A stretch of 37,623 bases of DNA from Candidatus Contendibacter sp. (GTDB lineage Bacteria > Pseudomonadota > Gammaproteobacteria > Competibacterales > Competibacteraceae): contig WBUJ01000020.1 of assembly GCA_008933795.1 (NCBI GenBank), positions 1 through 37,623 on the forward strand, read 5' to 3'. Each line of letters begins with the position of its first letter. Position 1 is the stretch's first letter. A program made the translations under genes and the position numbers. The notes under the pieces are model-generated. The model made no database searches, was not told the origin of the DNA, and was given only the letters and a program-made list of their open reading frames with translations. Shown here one piece after another: positions 1-7,683 of the stretch.

Positions 1-158
1 ATCACCAGCAGGTGGGTGAAGTCGTCCGCGATGGTCTTGGAGACCAGAGGAAGCCCCAGCGTCGCGGCCAAGGCGACGGCGGTTGCTGGATCGGCGGCGG
101 GTTCGTGGGTTATCGCGATGCGGAATGAGGCGGTGGGGCGCGAAACGGTCGGGGTCAT
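1..158 (-). CDS. rsmJ: Partial 5' end of probable RsmJ-type 16S rRNA methyltransferase
   Basis: An open frame on the minus strand begins at an ATG at 158 and runs off the left edge, giving 52 residues. The segment LAATLGLPLV followed by ADDFTHLLV resembles the N-terminus of RsmJ (16S rRNA guanine-1516 N2-methyltransferase), in which a short variable head precedes the SAM-binding Rossmann domain. No SAM motif is visible because that part lies outside the window. An in-frame ATG at 167 is an alternative start, but the GGGGCG just upstream is better spaced for 158. The phasin gene lies upstream on the same strand, and a strong hairpin (164-191) sits between them and covers the ribosome-binding region. 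The family call rests on a short similarity recalled by eye and is tentative. Confidence 0.4.
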   Translation of the reverse strand, partial: MTPTVSRPTASFRIAITHEPAADPATAVALAATLGLPLVSKTIADDFTHLLV

Positions 159-163
159 GAACG

Positions 164-191
164 GCATCGCCCCGTGGGGGCGGGGCGATGC
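164..191 (-). terminator. Perfect 11-bp stem-loop between phasin gene and rsmJ-like gene
   Basis: GCATCGCCCCG at 164-174 pairs perfectly with CGGGGCGATGC at 181-191 across a six-base loop. It lies 17 bases after the phasin stop, so it could end or stabilise the phasin transcript. No T-run follows, so it is not a canonical intrinsic terminator. It also covers the likely Shine-Dalgarno sequence and the alternative ATG of the next gene, so it could limit that gene's translation on read-through transcripts. Confidence 0.5.
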
Positions 192-207
192 GTTGGACGG
201 GGCGAGG

Positions 208-561
208 TCATGCCGCCTTGGGCAGCGTCGTTTCCAGCGTGGTTTGAGTCAGACCATCCATCTCGGTTTTGAAGCGGGCGGCCATATCGGACATGATTCT
301 GACATCGTTCATCAGCTTGCGCTGTAGAGTTTGGGCGATTTCCGCCTGGCGCTTGCAGAAGTCCTGCAAGCTTTCCAGATCAGTGATTTCGGCGGCGGCC
401 CGGAGCTGGTTGATGCCGATATCGAAATAGGTTTTCAGAGAATTCATTTGAAAAATCAATATTTTTTCCACGTTTTCGATGAACAGTTTGTTGGCCTTGA
501 TCACGGGTTCCGGTAAAGCGGGCGGGGTTTCCAGCACGTTGTTGAACAGATTGACGACCAT
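208..561 (-). CDS. phaP: Phasin family protein (PHA granule-associated)
   Basis: The product is 117 residues. Phasins are small amphipathic helical proteins that coat polyhydroxyalkanoate granules in the cytoplasm and control their number and size. The sequence is almost entirely helical and has the Phasin_2 pattern: a hydrophobic N-terminal stretch, a central NVEKILIFQMNSLKTYF segment, then LESLQDF and a charged helix ending near TEMDGL. It has no signal peptide. The ATG at 561 is preceded by GAGGAGG with good spacing, which fixes the start; the frame stays open further upstream but that part is promoter DNA. The gene has its own promoter with palindromic TTGC-N3-GCAA sites, consistent with control by a PhaR/PhbF-type repressor. 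Family assignment is fairly secure; the symbol is generic. Confidence 0.85.
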   Translation of the reverse strand: MVVNLFNNVLETPPALPEPVIKANKLFIENVEKILIFQMNSLKTYFDIGINQLRAAAEITDLESLQDFCKRQAEIAQTLQRKLMNDVRIMSDMAARFKTEMDGLTQTTLETTLPKAA

Positions 562-590
562 GGTAGCCTCCTCGTCGAATGGGTAATTTA

Positions 591-601
591 TTGCATTGCA
601 A
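591..601 (+). promoter_or_regulatory. Second TTGC-N3-GCAA palindrome at the phasin promoter
   Basis: TTGCATTGCAA is the same TTGC-N3-GCAA palindrome as the 618-628 core, placed 27 bases away and overlapping the edge of the -10. It lacks the outer TG of the full pattern. Two palindromes around one promoter suggest cooperative repressor binding. Confidence 0.45.
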
Positions 602-628
602 TATAGCGCGGTTGATGTTGCGATGCAA
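600..628 (-). promoter_or_regulatory. Sigma-70-type promoter of the phasin gene
   Basis: Read on the minus strand, TTGCAT (623-628) is followed after exactly 17 bases by TATATT (600-605). This is a good -35/-10 pair about 40 bases upstream of the phasin start at 561. The -35 lies inside one operator-like palindrome and the -10 adjoins the other. Confidence 0.55.
616..628 (+). promoter_or_regulatory. PhaR/PhbF-type operator, copy 1
   Basis: TGTTGCGATGCAA matches the pattern TG-N-TGC-N3-GCAA exactly. That pattern is reported for the PHA regulator PhbF of Herbaspirillum seropedicae. It overlaps the -35 of the phasin promoter, the expected place for a repressor that is released when PHA accumulates. 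The functional call is inference. Confidence 0.55.
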
Positions 629-799
629 CATAAGGGAGGATTTGTTTTTTCGAGGGCGACGGTCGCGGGCGACAAACCCGGGCTGCGCGGTGGAATTCAC
701 CATGCGCAATCGACCGCTTGAACTATCATTAAAGGCTTAATGAAACGGTGACACGGTTTTCGGTCAACGCGGCAATACTGCGGATAGCGGAGCGAAACC

Positions 800-1771
800 T
801 TGAGTATCATGACGATTCCTGGATCGACCGAGCGGTTGCGCAACGACGGTTCGATTCCCCACCACGATATCGGACCGCAGGAGCGCGCGCCACGGTTGGT
901 CCTGGTGGCGGATTTGCAAGGCCAGGAACTCAACGGCATGTTCGTGTTATCGCGACTGGCGGCGTTTTTGCGGGATATCGAGGCAGGCCGGCGGCGGGAC
1001 TTGCGGTTGCGCGAGCGGGTGCTGGTAATTCCCTCGGTCGGCAATGCCGCGGAGGGGCGGGGAACGAGCGCCCAACGGATCGCGTGGTTGCGATGGGCGA
1101 TGATCGAGGCGGTGGTGGCGGCGACCCAGGCGGCCTATTACCGGGTAGCGATTCATCCCAGTCTGGACGTCGAGGAGATGCCGCAGGTGCGGTTGTACGC
1201 GCCCAATGACGACGAACGCGCCAGTGCCTGTTTGTTCGGGTTGCCAGCGGTGATCGAACGGCCGCTCGAACCGGACGACGCACCCGCGTTGGTATGGGCT
1301 TGGCGGCCGCACGGCGGCGAGAATTTCGCGCTTCGCGCCGGGCAGGCCAACGGCTTGCAGACCGCGCATTGCGAGAGCCTGTTTCGCGCCCTGGTGGCGT
1401 TTCTGGATCGCACCGGCATCGTCGGCGGCTTGCGGCTGACCCATGAAGAGGAGGATCTGGGATATTTTGGCCAGCGCCAGGTTTTCGTGGTGCTGGCCGA
1501 ACAGTCGGGTATTTTCTCCTCGCGCCAGGAGGTCGGGCGCTGGGTTCAGGCCGGCGAGGAACTCGGCCAAGTCTACGATAGTTTCACCGGCGGCGAACGG
1601 GCGCCGGTGGTCGCGCCGGTGGCGGGATTGCTGGCGAGCCTGCGCCGGCAGCCGCTGTTGCGGGAAGGCGATTTGGTGGCGCGGATTCTGATGCCCGCCC
1701 AGACGGTTCGGTGCGAACGGTCGCGGTTGAGGGGAGAACGGCATGAGCGACGGTTTGGTTTTCGATCCTGA
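800..1771 (+). CDS. Degenerate succinylglutamate desuccinylase/aspartoacylase-family protein
   Basis: The product is 323 residues, with a TTG start at 800 (an ATG at 809 is an alternative). Similarity to the M14-like desuccinylase/aspartoacylase family is clear across the fold: QELNGMFVLSRLAAFL near residue 42, EEMPQVRLYAP near 130, FGLPAVIERP near 145, and a C-terminal beta-sandwich around residues 235-300. Active members hydrolyse N-acyl amino acids through a zinc ion held by HGxE and a later His. Here HGDE is replaced by QGQE, the Asp of the later DIH motif is Ala (AIHPS), and the segment that normally carries the substrate-binding Asn-Arg motif is missing. A hydrolase role is therefore doubtful; it may be a pseudoenzyme. 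It overlaps pcm by 29 bases, so the two are probably co-transcribed. Confidence 0.7.
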   Translation: MSIMTIPGSTERLRNDGSIPHHDIGPQERAPRLVLVADLQGQELNGMFVLSRLAAFLRDIEAGRRRDLRLRERVLVIPSVGNAAEGRGTSAQRIAWLRWAMIEAVVAATQAAYYRVAIHPSLDVEEMPQVRLYAPNDDERASACLFGLPAVIERPLEPDDAPALVWAWRPHGGENFALRAGQANGLQTAHCESLFRALVAFLDRTGIVGGLRLTHEEEDLGYFGQRQVFVVLAEQSGIFSSRQEVGRWVQAGEELGQVYDSFTGGERAPVVAPVAGLLASLRRQPLLREGDLVARILMPAQTVRCERSRLRGERHERRFGFRS

Positions 1772-2426
1772 GAGTCCGTTGCGGCGCTTGTTGGCGCGGG
1801 TGGTCGCCGAGACCCGCGAAACCGGCGAGACGACTGGCTGTTCTGCCTTGAGCGAGCGGGTGTTGGGGGCGTTGGCGGCGGTTCCCCGGCATTGCTTCGT
1901 GCCAGTGGCGCAACGGGATTGGGCCTATGCCGACATGCCGTTGCCCATCGGGCGCGGCCAGACCATTTCCCAGCCGTTCATCGTGGCGTTGATGACCGAG
2001 TTGCTGGAACTGGAACCGGACGCCGTGGTGCTGGAGGTGGGCACGGGGTCGGGTTATCAGACGGCGGTGTTAGCCCAATTGGCGCGGTGGGTGTACTCGG
2101 TGGAGCGGATTCCCGAACTGGCCGAAAGCGCCGCTCGTCGGTTGCAGGAGATGGGATACGACAACGTGACGATTCGCGTCGCCGATGGCGGCCAGGGCTG
2201 GGAGGAACAGGCGCCGTTCGATGGCGTCATCGTCACGGCGGCGGCGGCGGACATTCCGCCGGCGCTGGCGCGGCAACTGAAGCCGGGCGGCCGGCTGGTC
2301 GTGCCGGTCGGTCCGCCGGGCTACACCCAGGATCTACGTCTGTTGCGCAAAGACGAGCAGGGCGTGGTGCGCGGGCGCAGCGTGTTGCCGGTAGTTTTCG
2401 TGCCGCTGGTCCGCGACCGGGAGTGA
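1743..2426 (+). CDS. pcm: Protein-L-isoaspartate O-methyltransferase
   Basis: The product is 227 residues. It transfers a methyl group from SAM to isoaspartyl residues in aged proteins, starting their repair in the cytoplasm. The SAM-binding loop is VLEVGTGSGYQTAVLA near residue 99. The family motif PIGRGQTISQPFIVALMTEL precedes it, and GGRLVVPVG follows near residue 181. Length is normal, with a slightly extended N-terminus. The ATG at 1743 has GGGGAGAA upstream. It overlaps the preceding desuccinylase-like gene and converges with dgt with only two bases between their stops. The call is secure. Confidence 0.93.
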   Translation: MSDGLVFDPESPLRRLLARVVAETRETGETTGCSALSERVLGALAAVPRHCFVPVAQRDWAYADMPLPIGRGQTISQPFIVALMTELLELEPDAVVLEVGTGSGYQTAVLAQLARWVYSVERIPELAESAARRLQEMGYDNVTIRVADGGQGWEEQAPFDGVIVTAAAADIPPALARQLKPGGRLVVPVGPPGYTQDLRLLRKDEQGVVRGRSVLPVVFVPLVRDRE

Positions 2427-2428
2427 AC

Positions 2429-3781
2429 TCAGCCGGTCGGTAGCGACATGCCGGTGAGCTTCTTGAACAGCGTCACCGCGTAGGAATCGGTCATGCCGGA
2501 CACGAAATCGGTGATAGCCAGCGCGCGGCGGTAGAGGTCGGCGGTGGGAACGCGGCCCGGGCCGGTGAACTGCTCCGGAATCAGGTGAATCAGCATCCGG
2601 CTCCTGGACGAGGCGTTCGGACCGTGGTCGGCGATATCGTTGACGGTGGTCACGAACGATTCCAGCAAGCCGCCCAATACCTCGAAACCGGCCGCTTCCA
2701 CTTCGACCACCGGCCGGGAGACGTAAACCCGTTGCTCGCCACACTCCTTGAGGGCGCGCATGGCGTCGGCGGCGGGAATGACGTCCAGCAACTCCTCGGT
2801 AAAGGCGCCGGCCAGAATGGCGTCTTCGTGCGTCATGAAGCACTGATGCACCTGCTCGATGATGGCGCCGATGGCCTTGGCGCGCAGGTACTCGATTCTT
2901 TCCTTGGGCCGGGTGATCCGATCCATCTTGCGCCGGGCGCGCTCTGGCTCGCCGGTCAGGGGCAACAGTAGATCGCGGACTTCTTCGTAGCGCAACTGCT
3001 GGAGCCGGAAGGCGTCTTCCACGTCGATGATCCGGTAGCAGATGTCGTCGGCGGCCTCGACCAGGTAAGCGAGCGGATGGCGGCTCCAGGCGCCCGGCGC
3101 GACCGGTTCCAGTCCCAGTTGGCCGGCGACTTCCGCGAAGAGATCCAGATCGTCTTGGTAGAAACCGAATTTCTTGAAGGCGATGCCGGGCGGCGGCGCG
3201 ACTGGTAGCGTCGAACCGCGCGGATATTTGGTGAAAATGCCCAGCGTGGCGCAGGTCAGTTGCATCCCACCGCGATTGTCGGGGCTTTGCAGCCGGGTGA
3301 TGATACGAAAGCCCTGGGCGTTGCCCTCGAAGCGCAGGAAATCCTGCTGTTGCGCGTCGGTCAGTCGCTCCAGCACCGCACGGCCGGAAGTGGAGGCGGT
3401 GAACCAGAGACGGATGGCGTCCTCGCCGGCGTGGCCGAACGGCGGGTTGCCGATGTCGTGAGCCAGGCAGGCGGCGGCCACCACCGCGCCGAAGTCCTGC
3501 GGATAGACGCCTTTCAAGCCGTGGCGGCGAATCACGCTGTCGCCCACCATCGCTCCCAACGACCGCCCGACGCTGGACACTTCCAGGCTGTGGGTCAGAC
3601 GGGTGCGGACGTAGTCGCTCTGGGACAGCGGAAAGACCTGGGTCTTGTCCTGTAGCCGCCGGAAAGCCGAGGAGAAGACGATGCGGTCGAAGTCGCGTTG
3701 AAAATCGGTGCGCGCCTCGCTGTCGGGGTGCTGGCGGGACAGGCCCGGACGGGCGCGGGAAAGCAGGCGGTTCCAGTCCAT
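2429..3781 (-). CDS. dgt: Deoxyguanosinetriphosphate triphosphohydrolase
   Basis: The product is 450 residues. It hydrolyses dGTP (or other dNTPs) to the deoxynucleoside and triphosphate, which affects nucleotide pools. It is an HD-domain metal enzyme: RTRLTHSLEVSSVGR supplies the first His near residue 64, and AHDIGNPPFGHAGE carries the His-Asp pair near 108. QRDFDRIVFSSAFRRLQDKTQVF near residue 27 is the typical N-terminal signature of the family. I chose the ATG at 3781 because MDWNRLLSRAR matches the usual Dgt start; a longer frame opens at 3808 without a ribosome-binding site. It converges with pcm. Confidence 0.92.
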   Translation of the reverse strand: MDWNRLLSRARPGLSRQHPDSEARTDFQRDFDRIVFSSAFRRLQDKTQVFPLSQSDYVRTRLTHSLEVSSVGRSLGAMVGDSVIRRHGLKGVYPQDFGAVVAAACLAHDIGNPPFGHAGEDAIRLWFTASTSGRAVLERLTDAQQQDFLRFEGNAQGFRIITRLQSPDNRGGMQLTCATLGIFTKYPRGSTLPVAPPPGIAFKKFGFYQDDLDLFAEVAGQLGLEPVAPGAWSRHPLAYLVEAADDICYRIIDVEDAFRLQQLRYEEVRDLLLPLTGEPERARRKMDRITRPKERIEYLRAKAIGAIIEQVHQCFMTHEDAILAGAFTEELLDVIPAADAMRALKECGEQRVYVSRPVVEVEAAGFEVLGGLLESFVTTVNDIADHGPNASSRSRMLIHLIPEQFTGPGRVPTADLYRRALAITDFVSGMTDSYAVTLFKKLTGMSLPTG

Positions 3782-4168
3782 GCGGCAGGTTCGGTGAAGG
3801 GGGTGCATTCAAGCATAGCGGATTTGTCTCCGCCGCGCCCTCACCGCCGTCGCTCTGTCGCCGAGGGATGCGCTGGCGGCGACGTGATCCGACTGACCGA
3901 GCAGCGGGACGGATGACTTGCGCCAGCGCCGCCGCTACAATCCTTTCCCCCTTGATCGCCCGGCGTGGGTAATGACAGCCAGGCGGAAACTCAAAGACTG
4001 TACCCGACGGATTTGCGGGTCGACATGTACCGTGTCTTCGGGGCGGGGGGCCAGCATGTCAATGGATGGATACCAAATCCCGATCTATAGGAACTTGCTT
4101 GCGGGCAATAATCTATTGAATCGCTGGCCCAATCTGACTGGTTATGACCCAATTAAAAAGGCTAGGTA
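3782..4168. other. Intergenic stretch before the AT-rich repeat gene, with a possible promoter
   Basis: No convincing gene is seen in these 387 bases. A TTG-initiated frame (3918-4169) has no recognisable domain and is probably chance. A possible promoter pairs TGACTT (3915-3920) with TACAAT (3937-3942) over a 16-base spacer, reading right. It may once have served lysS before the AT-rich gene was inserted. Base composition falls from GC-rich to AT-rich at about 4060, which may be near the left edge of the acquired segment. Confidence 0.3.
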
Positions 4169-5818
4169 ATGGAACTTGATGAGCATTTTTATCACCTTAA
4201 GGTTAAATATAAGGCGACGTCATATCATAACGATAACCTATTAAATCCTCTGTATTTAATTTTAAGAAAAGCCGATGCTAGCAAGGCACTAATTGAGGCG
4301 GAATGGCAATGGTTGAGTAACCAAGATTTGCTAGAAACCATTGAAATTATAAAGAGTGAAATAGCCCTTAGATCTGCATTATTGGAAAAGATTAATGCTG
4401 AACTAAGATCAATTATACATGATAATAATTTTTCCCATTTTTTAACAATTACCAAAACTGGGATTTATGGTATTTCGGAAAGCGAAATATTGATGAAGGC
4501 TGCATTAACTATATACAGAATTAATGCTAACGAGGTTTTAAATCATGAAGATATCACTCTCATTAACCGTCAAACAGGAATTTATATCGATGAAAAAACC
4601 TATAATCAGTTTATTTGCTTCGAAAAAATTAAGAAAAAATACAGCCTAAATAAAGATTTTCCATTTGATATGGAATTATATGGAATCTTAAAAAAAGTGG
4701 AGGAGTTGGAGCAGTTATCCGCCAAGGATATTCAATCTTTTATTGATTATAATCTCATCAACCTTTTGACTTTATATAAAGATGATTTTGTACAACTCCA
4801 GAATAAATATAAAGCAATCATAAAAGGAAAGGTAGCAGAACTTCAATTATATCCAATTCTTAAGAAACTTGATGAGAACAGGATGTTATCTTCAGATGAA
4901 TTCGATTGGTTAAGGTCACAAAATTATATTGAGACGACTGCTATAGCTCGGGAAACTGAATTTGTTGCTTTAAAGAAAAAATTTGGCGCTGATCAAATTG
5001 AGGAAAAAACGCTGCCTCATCACTTGTATACGATTTTGGTAAAAATCGATTCTGATACGGCCATTAGCGAAGCGGACATAAATTATTTAAGAAAACGCAT
5101 GTTTTTTAAAACGATTTGTATTGCATTAAAACTTCATTTTAAATATGAGGTCACAGAACAAATTAATAGTATGAACAGCCAGCTTTGCGAAATTTTATAT
5201 AAATTGGAAATCGGCGAAAGATTGAATAACGTTGATGTTAGCTGGTTGACAAGCGAAAAGTGGTTTCGTGGAAACAGGATTTATCAGCGTTACCATTCGC
5301 TAGAGGCAATTTTTTGCGAACAAGAATACGAACGTACTAAAAATACGTGGAATATAGTTAATGCTAGTAGCCATTGGCGCAAAGCTGGTGATCCACAAAA
5401 GGCATTGAATAGTACAGATATATTATTATCTAACTCGATCAAGGAGGTAAAATTAAAAGCGGCCTTGCTTACAACTCGAGGCGGAGCCTTAAGAGATATA
5501 GGGCATTTGGATGAAACTGAGAATTTCGCCCATCAAGCGATTCAATACTACCCTAAAAGCTATCATCCATATACCTTATTAGGAGCAATTTGCTTCCAGA
5601 TGGGTAGATATGGTGAGGGTGAATACTGGTTTGATGAAGCTCGGAAACGTGGTGCTCCAGAGAAAAGTGAAATCAGCGAAATTATAGGAATTTTGAAAAA
5701 AACTAGGGATAAAAAGGAACAGGAAAAGTTTTTAGCTTTTCTTAAAGAGAAATATCCAAGTTATACTAATAAGTTTAAGGCCGTCATTAGTGGTCATTCG
5801 ATAAACAGTAATAACTAA
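4169..5818 (+). CDS. Modular repeat protein with C-terminal TPRs, function unknown
   Basis: The product is 549 residues, with no signal peptide or membrane segment. I do not recognise a named family. The sequence contains about six degenerate copies of a helical unit, with cores near residues 28, 107, 170, 227, 286 and 339. Each follows LYxILxKLDxxxxLSxxDxxWL. Most are preceded by an FxxLKxKY-like helix, and the unit length is roughly 55-80 residues. Residues 396-496 look like three TPRs (for example [20 protein letters not shown]). Such arrays usually bind proteins or peptides. Codon use is strongly AT-rich, unlike every long neighbour, so recent horizontal transfer is likely. Its stop overlaps the lysS start (TAATG), so the gene sits exactly between lysS and its probable upstream region. 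No clear Shine-Dalgarno precedes the ATG. Confidence 0.75.
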   Translation: MELDEHFYHLKVKYKATSYHNDNLLNPLYLILRKADASKALIEAEWQWLSNQDLLETIEIIKSEIALRSALLEKINAELRSIIHDNNFSHFLTITKTGIYGISESEILMKAALTIYRINANEVLNHEDITLINRQTGIYIDEKTYNQFICFEKIKKKYSLNKDFPFDMELYGILKKVEELEQLSAKDIQSFIDYNLINLLTLYKDDFVQLQNKYKAIIKGKVAELQLYPILKKLDENRMLSSDEFDWLRSQNYIETTAIARETEFVALKKKFGADQIEEKTLPHHLYTILVKIDSDTAISEADINYLRKRMFFKTICIALKLHFKYEVTEQINSMNSQLCEILYKLEIGERLNNVDVSWLTSEKWFRGNRIYQRYHSLEAIFCEQEYERTKNTWNIVNASSHWRKAGDPQKALNSTDILLSNSIKEVKLKAALLTTRGGALRDIGHLDETENFAHQAIQYYPKSYHPYTLLGAICFQMGRYGEGEYWFDEARKRGAPEKSEISEIIGILKKTRDKKEQEKFLAFLKEKYPSYTNKFKAVISGHSINSNN

Positions 5819-7326
5819 TGAGTGAATCAATGGACTCTCCCCAGGAACCCCTCGACGAAAACAAGCTCATCGCTCTGCGCCGCCAGAAATTGCACGAGCT
5901 GCGCCAATTGGGCCATGCCTATCCCACTGATTTCCGCCGCGATGCGCTGGCGGCGGAACTGCACGCGACTTATGGCGACAAGGACAACGCCGAACTGGAC
6001 GCCGAACCGCACCGGATTCGCATCGCCGGGCGGATGCTGGCTAAGCGGATCATGGGCAAGGCCAGCTTTGCCCGGCTGCGCGACATGTCCGGCGATATCC
6101 AGTTGTTCGTCCAGAAAAATGCGCTGGGGGACGAGGGGTACGAGGCGTTCAAGGGCTGGGATCTGGGCGACATCCTCGGGGCCGAAGGCACGATATTCAA
6201 GACCAAGACCGGCGAGCTGTCGGTCAAGGTGGACGCGCTGCGGTTACTGACCAAGTCGCTGCGGCCCTTGCCGGAGAAGTTCCACGGGCTGGCCGATCAG
6301 GAAACCCGCTATCGCCAGCGCTACGTGGACCTGATCATGAACGAGTCCACCCGCGCGACTTTCACCAGACGTTCGGCCATGGTCGCCTATATCCGCGATT
6401 TTTTTAACCGGCGTGGGTTTTTGGAAGTCGAGACGCCGATGATGCAGCCGATTCCCGGCGGCGCGACGGCCCGGCCCTTCATCACCCACCACAATGCGCT
6501 GGACATGCAACTGTACCTGCGCATCGCCCCGGAACTGTACCTGAAGCGGCTGGTGGTCGGCGGCTTCGAGAAGGTCTACGAGATCAACCGCAATTTCCGC
6601 AACGAGGGGTTGTCCACCCGCCACAACCCCGAATTCACCATGCTGGAGTTCTACCAAGCCTACGCCGACTACCGGGATCTGATGGACCTGACCGAGGAAC
6701 TGCTGCGCGGCATGGCGCAAACCCTGCTGGGCGACACGCTGATCTCCTATCAGGGCGAGACCTACGACTTTGGCCGGCCATTCCAGCGGCTAGCGGTGCG
6801 GGAGGCGGTGCTACGTTTTAATCCGGCTATCGCCGCCACCGACCTGGACGATCTGGACGCCGCGCGGCGGATTGCGAAAAATCTGGGGGTGGATGCGCGG
6901 CCGGAACACGGCCTGGGCCGGGTGCAACTGGATATTTTCGAGCAGACGGTTGAGCATCAATTGCGCGATCCGACGTTCATCACCGCCTATCCGACCGAGG
7001 TGTCGCCGCTGGCCCGGCGCAATGACGCCGATCCCACGATCACCGACCGTTTTGAACTGTTCGTCGGCGGCCGGGAAATTGCCAACGGTTTTTCCGAGCT
7101 GAACGACCCGGAGGATCAGGCCGAGCGCTTCCGCAAGCAGGCGGAGGCCAAGGCCGCCGGCGATCACGAAGCGATGCACTACGACGCCGACTACATCCGG
7201 GCGCTGGAGTACGGTTTGCCGCCGACGGCGGGCGAGGGTATCGGCATCGATCGGCTGGCGATGCTGTTCGCCGATGCGCCCTCGATCCGCGACGTGCTGC
7301 TATTCCCCCACTTGCGGTCAGAGTGA
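5818..7326 (+). CDS. lysS: Lysyl-tRNA synthetase, class II
   Basis: The product is 502 residues. It charges tRNA-Lys in the cytoplasm. The N-terminal OB fold (about 60-165) binds the anticodon. The class II catalytic core follows, with motif 2 around [20 protein letters not shown] (about 262-281) and motif 3 at [13 protein letters not shown] near residue 471. Length is normal for bacterial LysS. The ATG at 5818 overlaps the stop of the AT-rich upstream gene; a second in-frame ATG at 5830 is possible. Neither has a strong Shine-Dalgarno, so translation may depend on coupling to the gene in front. High-GC codon use returns abruptly at this gene. Confidence 0.96.
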   Translation: MSESMDSPQEPLDENKLIALRRQKLHELRQLGHAYPTDFRRDALAAELHATYGDKDNAELDAEPHRIRIAGRMLAKRIMGKASFARLRDMSGDIQLFVQKNALGDEGYEAFKGWDLGDILGAEGTIFKTKTGELSVKVDALRLLTKSLRPLPEKFHGLADQETRYRQRYVDLIMNESTRATFTRRSAMVAYIRDFFNRRGFLEVETPMMQPIPGGATARPFITHHNALDMQLYLRIAPELYLKRLVVGGFEKVYEINRNFRNEGLSTRHNPEFTMLEFYQAYADYRDLMDLTEELLRGMAQTLLGDTLISYQGETYDFGRPFQRLAVREAVLRFNPAIAATDLDDLDAARRIAKNLGVDARPEHGLGRVQLDIFEQTVEHQLRDPTFITAYPTEVSPLARRNDADPTITDRFELFVGGREIANGFSELNDPEDQAERFRKQAEAKAAGDHEAMHYDADYIRALEYGLPPTAGEGIGIDRLAMLFADAPSIRDVLLFPHLRSE

Positions 7327-7347
7327 CCGACCGCCGGCGTCGAGGCT

Positions 7348-7533
7348 TCAGGCCATTTGGGGGTACAGCAGGGCCACGGGGGGCGTGGACGGCAGCGGCA
7401 GGTTGGCGATGGCGCTGCGCATCGGCACGATCGGTCCGTGCTCGGGGCACTGGGCGCGAGGCTGATCGGGCCGCGCCACCACCGGCCGCTTGCAGTGCGG
7501 GCAAACCGTATGAACTGGCATCGAGATGGTCAT
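7348..7533 (-). CDS. Small zinc-ribbon-like protein, function unknown
   Basis: The product is 61 residues. It has a CPHC pair near residue 11 and a single Cys in CPEHG near residue 29, with the following His as a possible fourth ligand, so it may bind zinc; the C-terminus is Pro-rich. AAGGAG lies 9-10 bases before the ATG at 7533. It converges with lysS (21 bases between stops). An exact TG-N-TGC-N3-GCAA site lies about 60 bases upstream, the same site as at the phasin promoter, so a link to PHA metabolism is possible. No biochemical function is known to me. Confidence 0.6.
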   Translation of the reverse strand: MTISMPVHTVCPHCKRPVVARPDQPRAQCPEHGPIVPMRSAIANLPLPSTPPVALLYPQMA

Positions 7534-7593
7534 GACTGCGATTCTCCTTAATGATCAAACTGTACTTTTAGACTCTGGTCGGCAAGTTTTGTT

Positions 7594-7606
7594 TTGCATT
7601 GCAGCA
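7594..7606 (-). promoter_or_regulatory. PhaR/PhbF-type operator, copy 2
   Basis: The minus strand reads TGCTGCAATGCAA, an exact match to TG-N-TGC-N3-GCAA. It lies upstream of the zinc-ribbon gene that starts at 7533. The surrounding 7534-7683 DNA is AT-rich and holds more TTGCTG/TGCA-like words but no gene. Confidence 0.5.
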
Positions 7607-7683
7607 AATTTTGTTGCTGTATAGCCAAAGTTTTGTTCCTGCACAACGCTAAAGTGGCTACAAAATAGATTTACACGCTATTC

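Noticed and set aside
1743..1771. Frameshift between the desuccinylase-like gene and pcm
   Set aside because: The 29-base overlap has a good pcm ribosome-binding site and both proteins have normal ends, so it is an ordinary overlap.
3918..4169. 83-residue frame before the repeat gene
   Set aside because: TTG start, no ribosome-binding site, no known domain, and it spans the composition change; probably chance.
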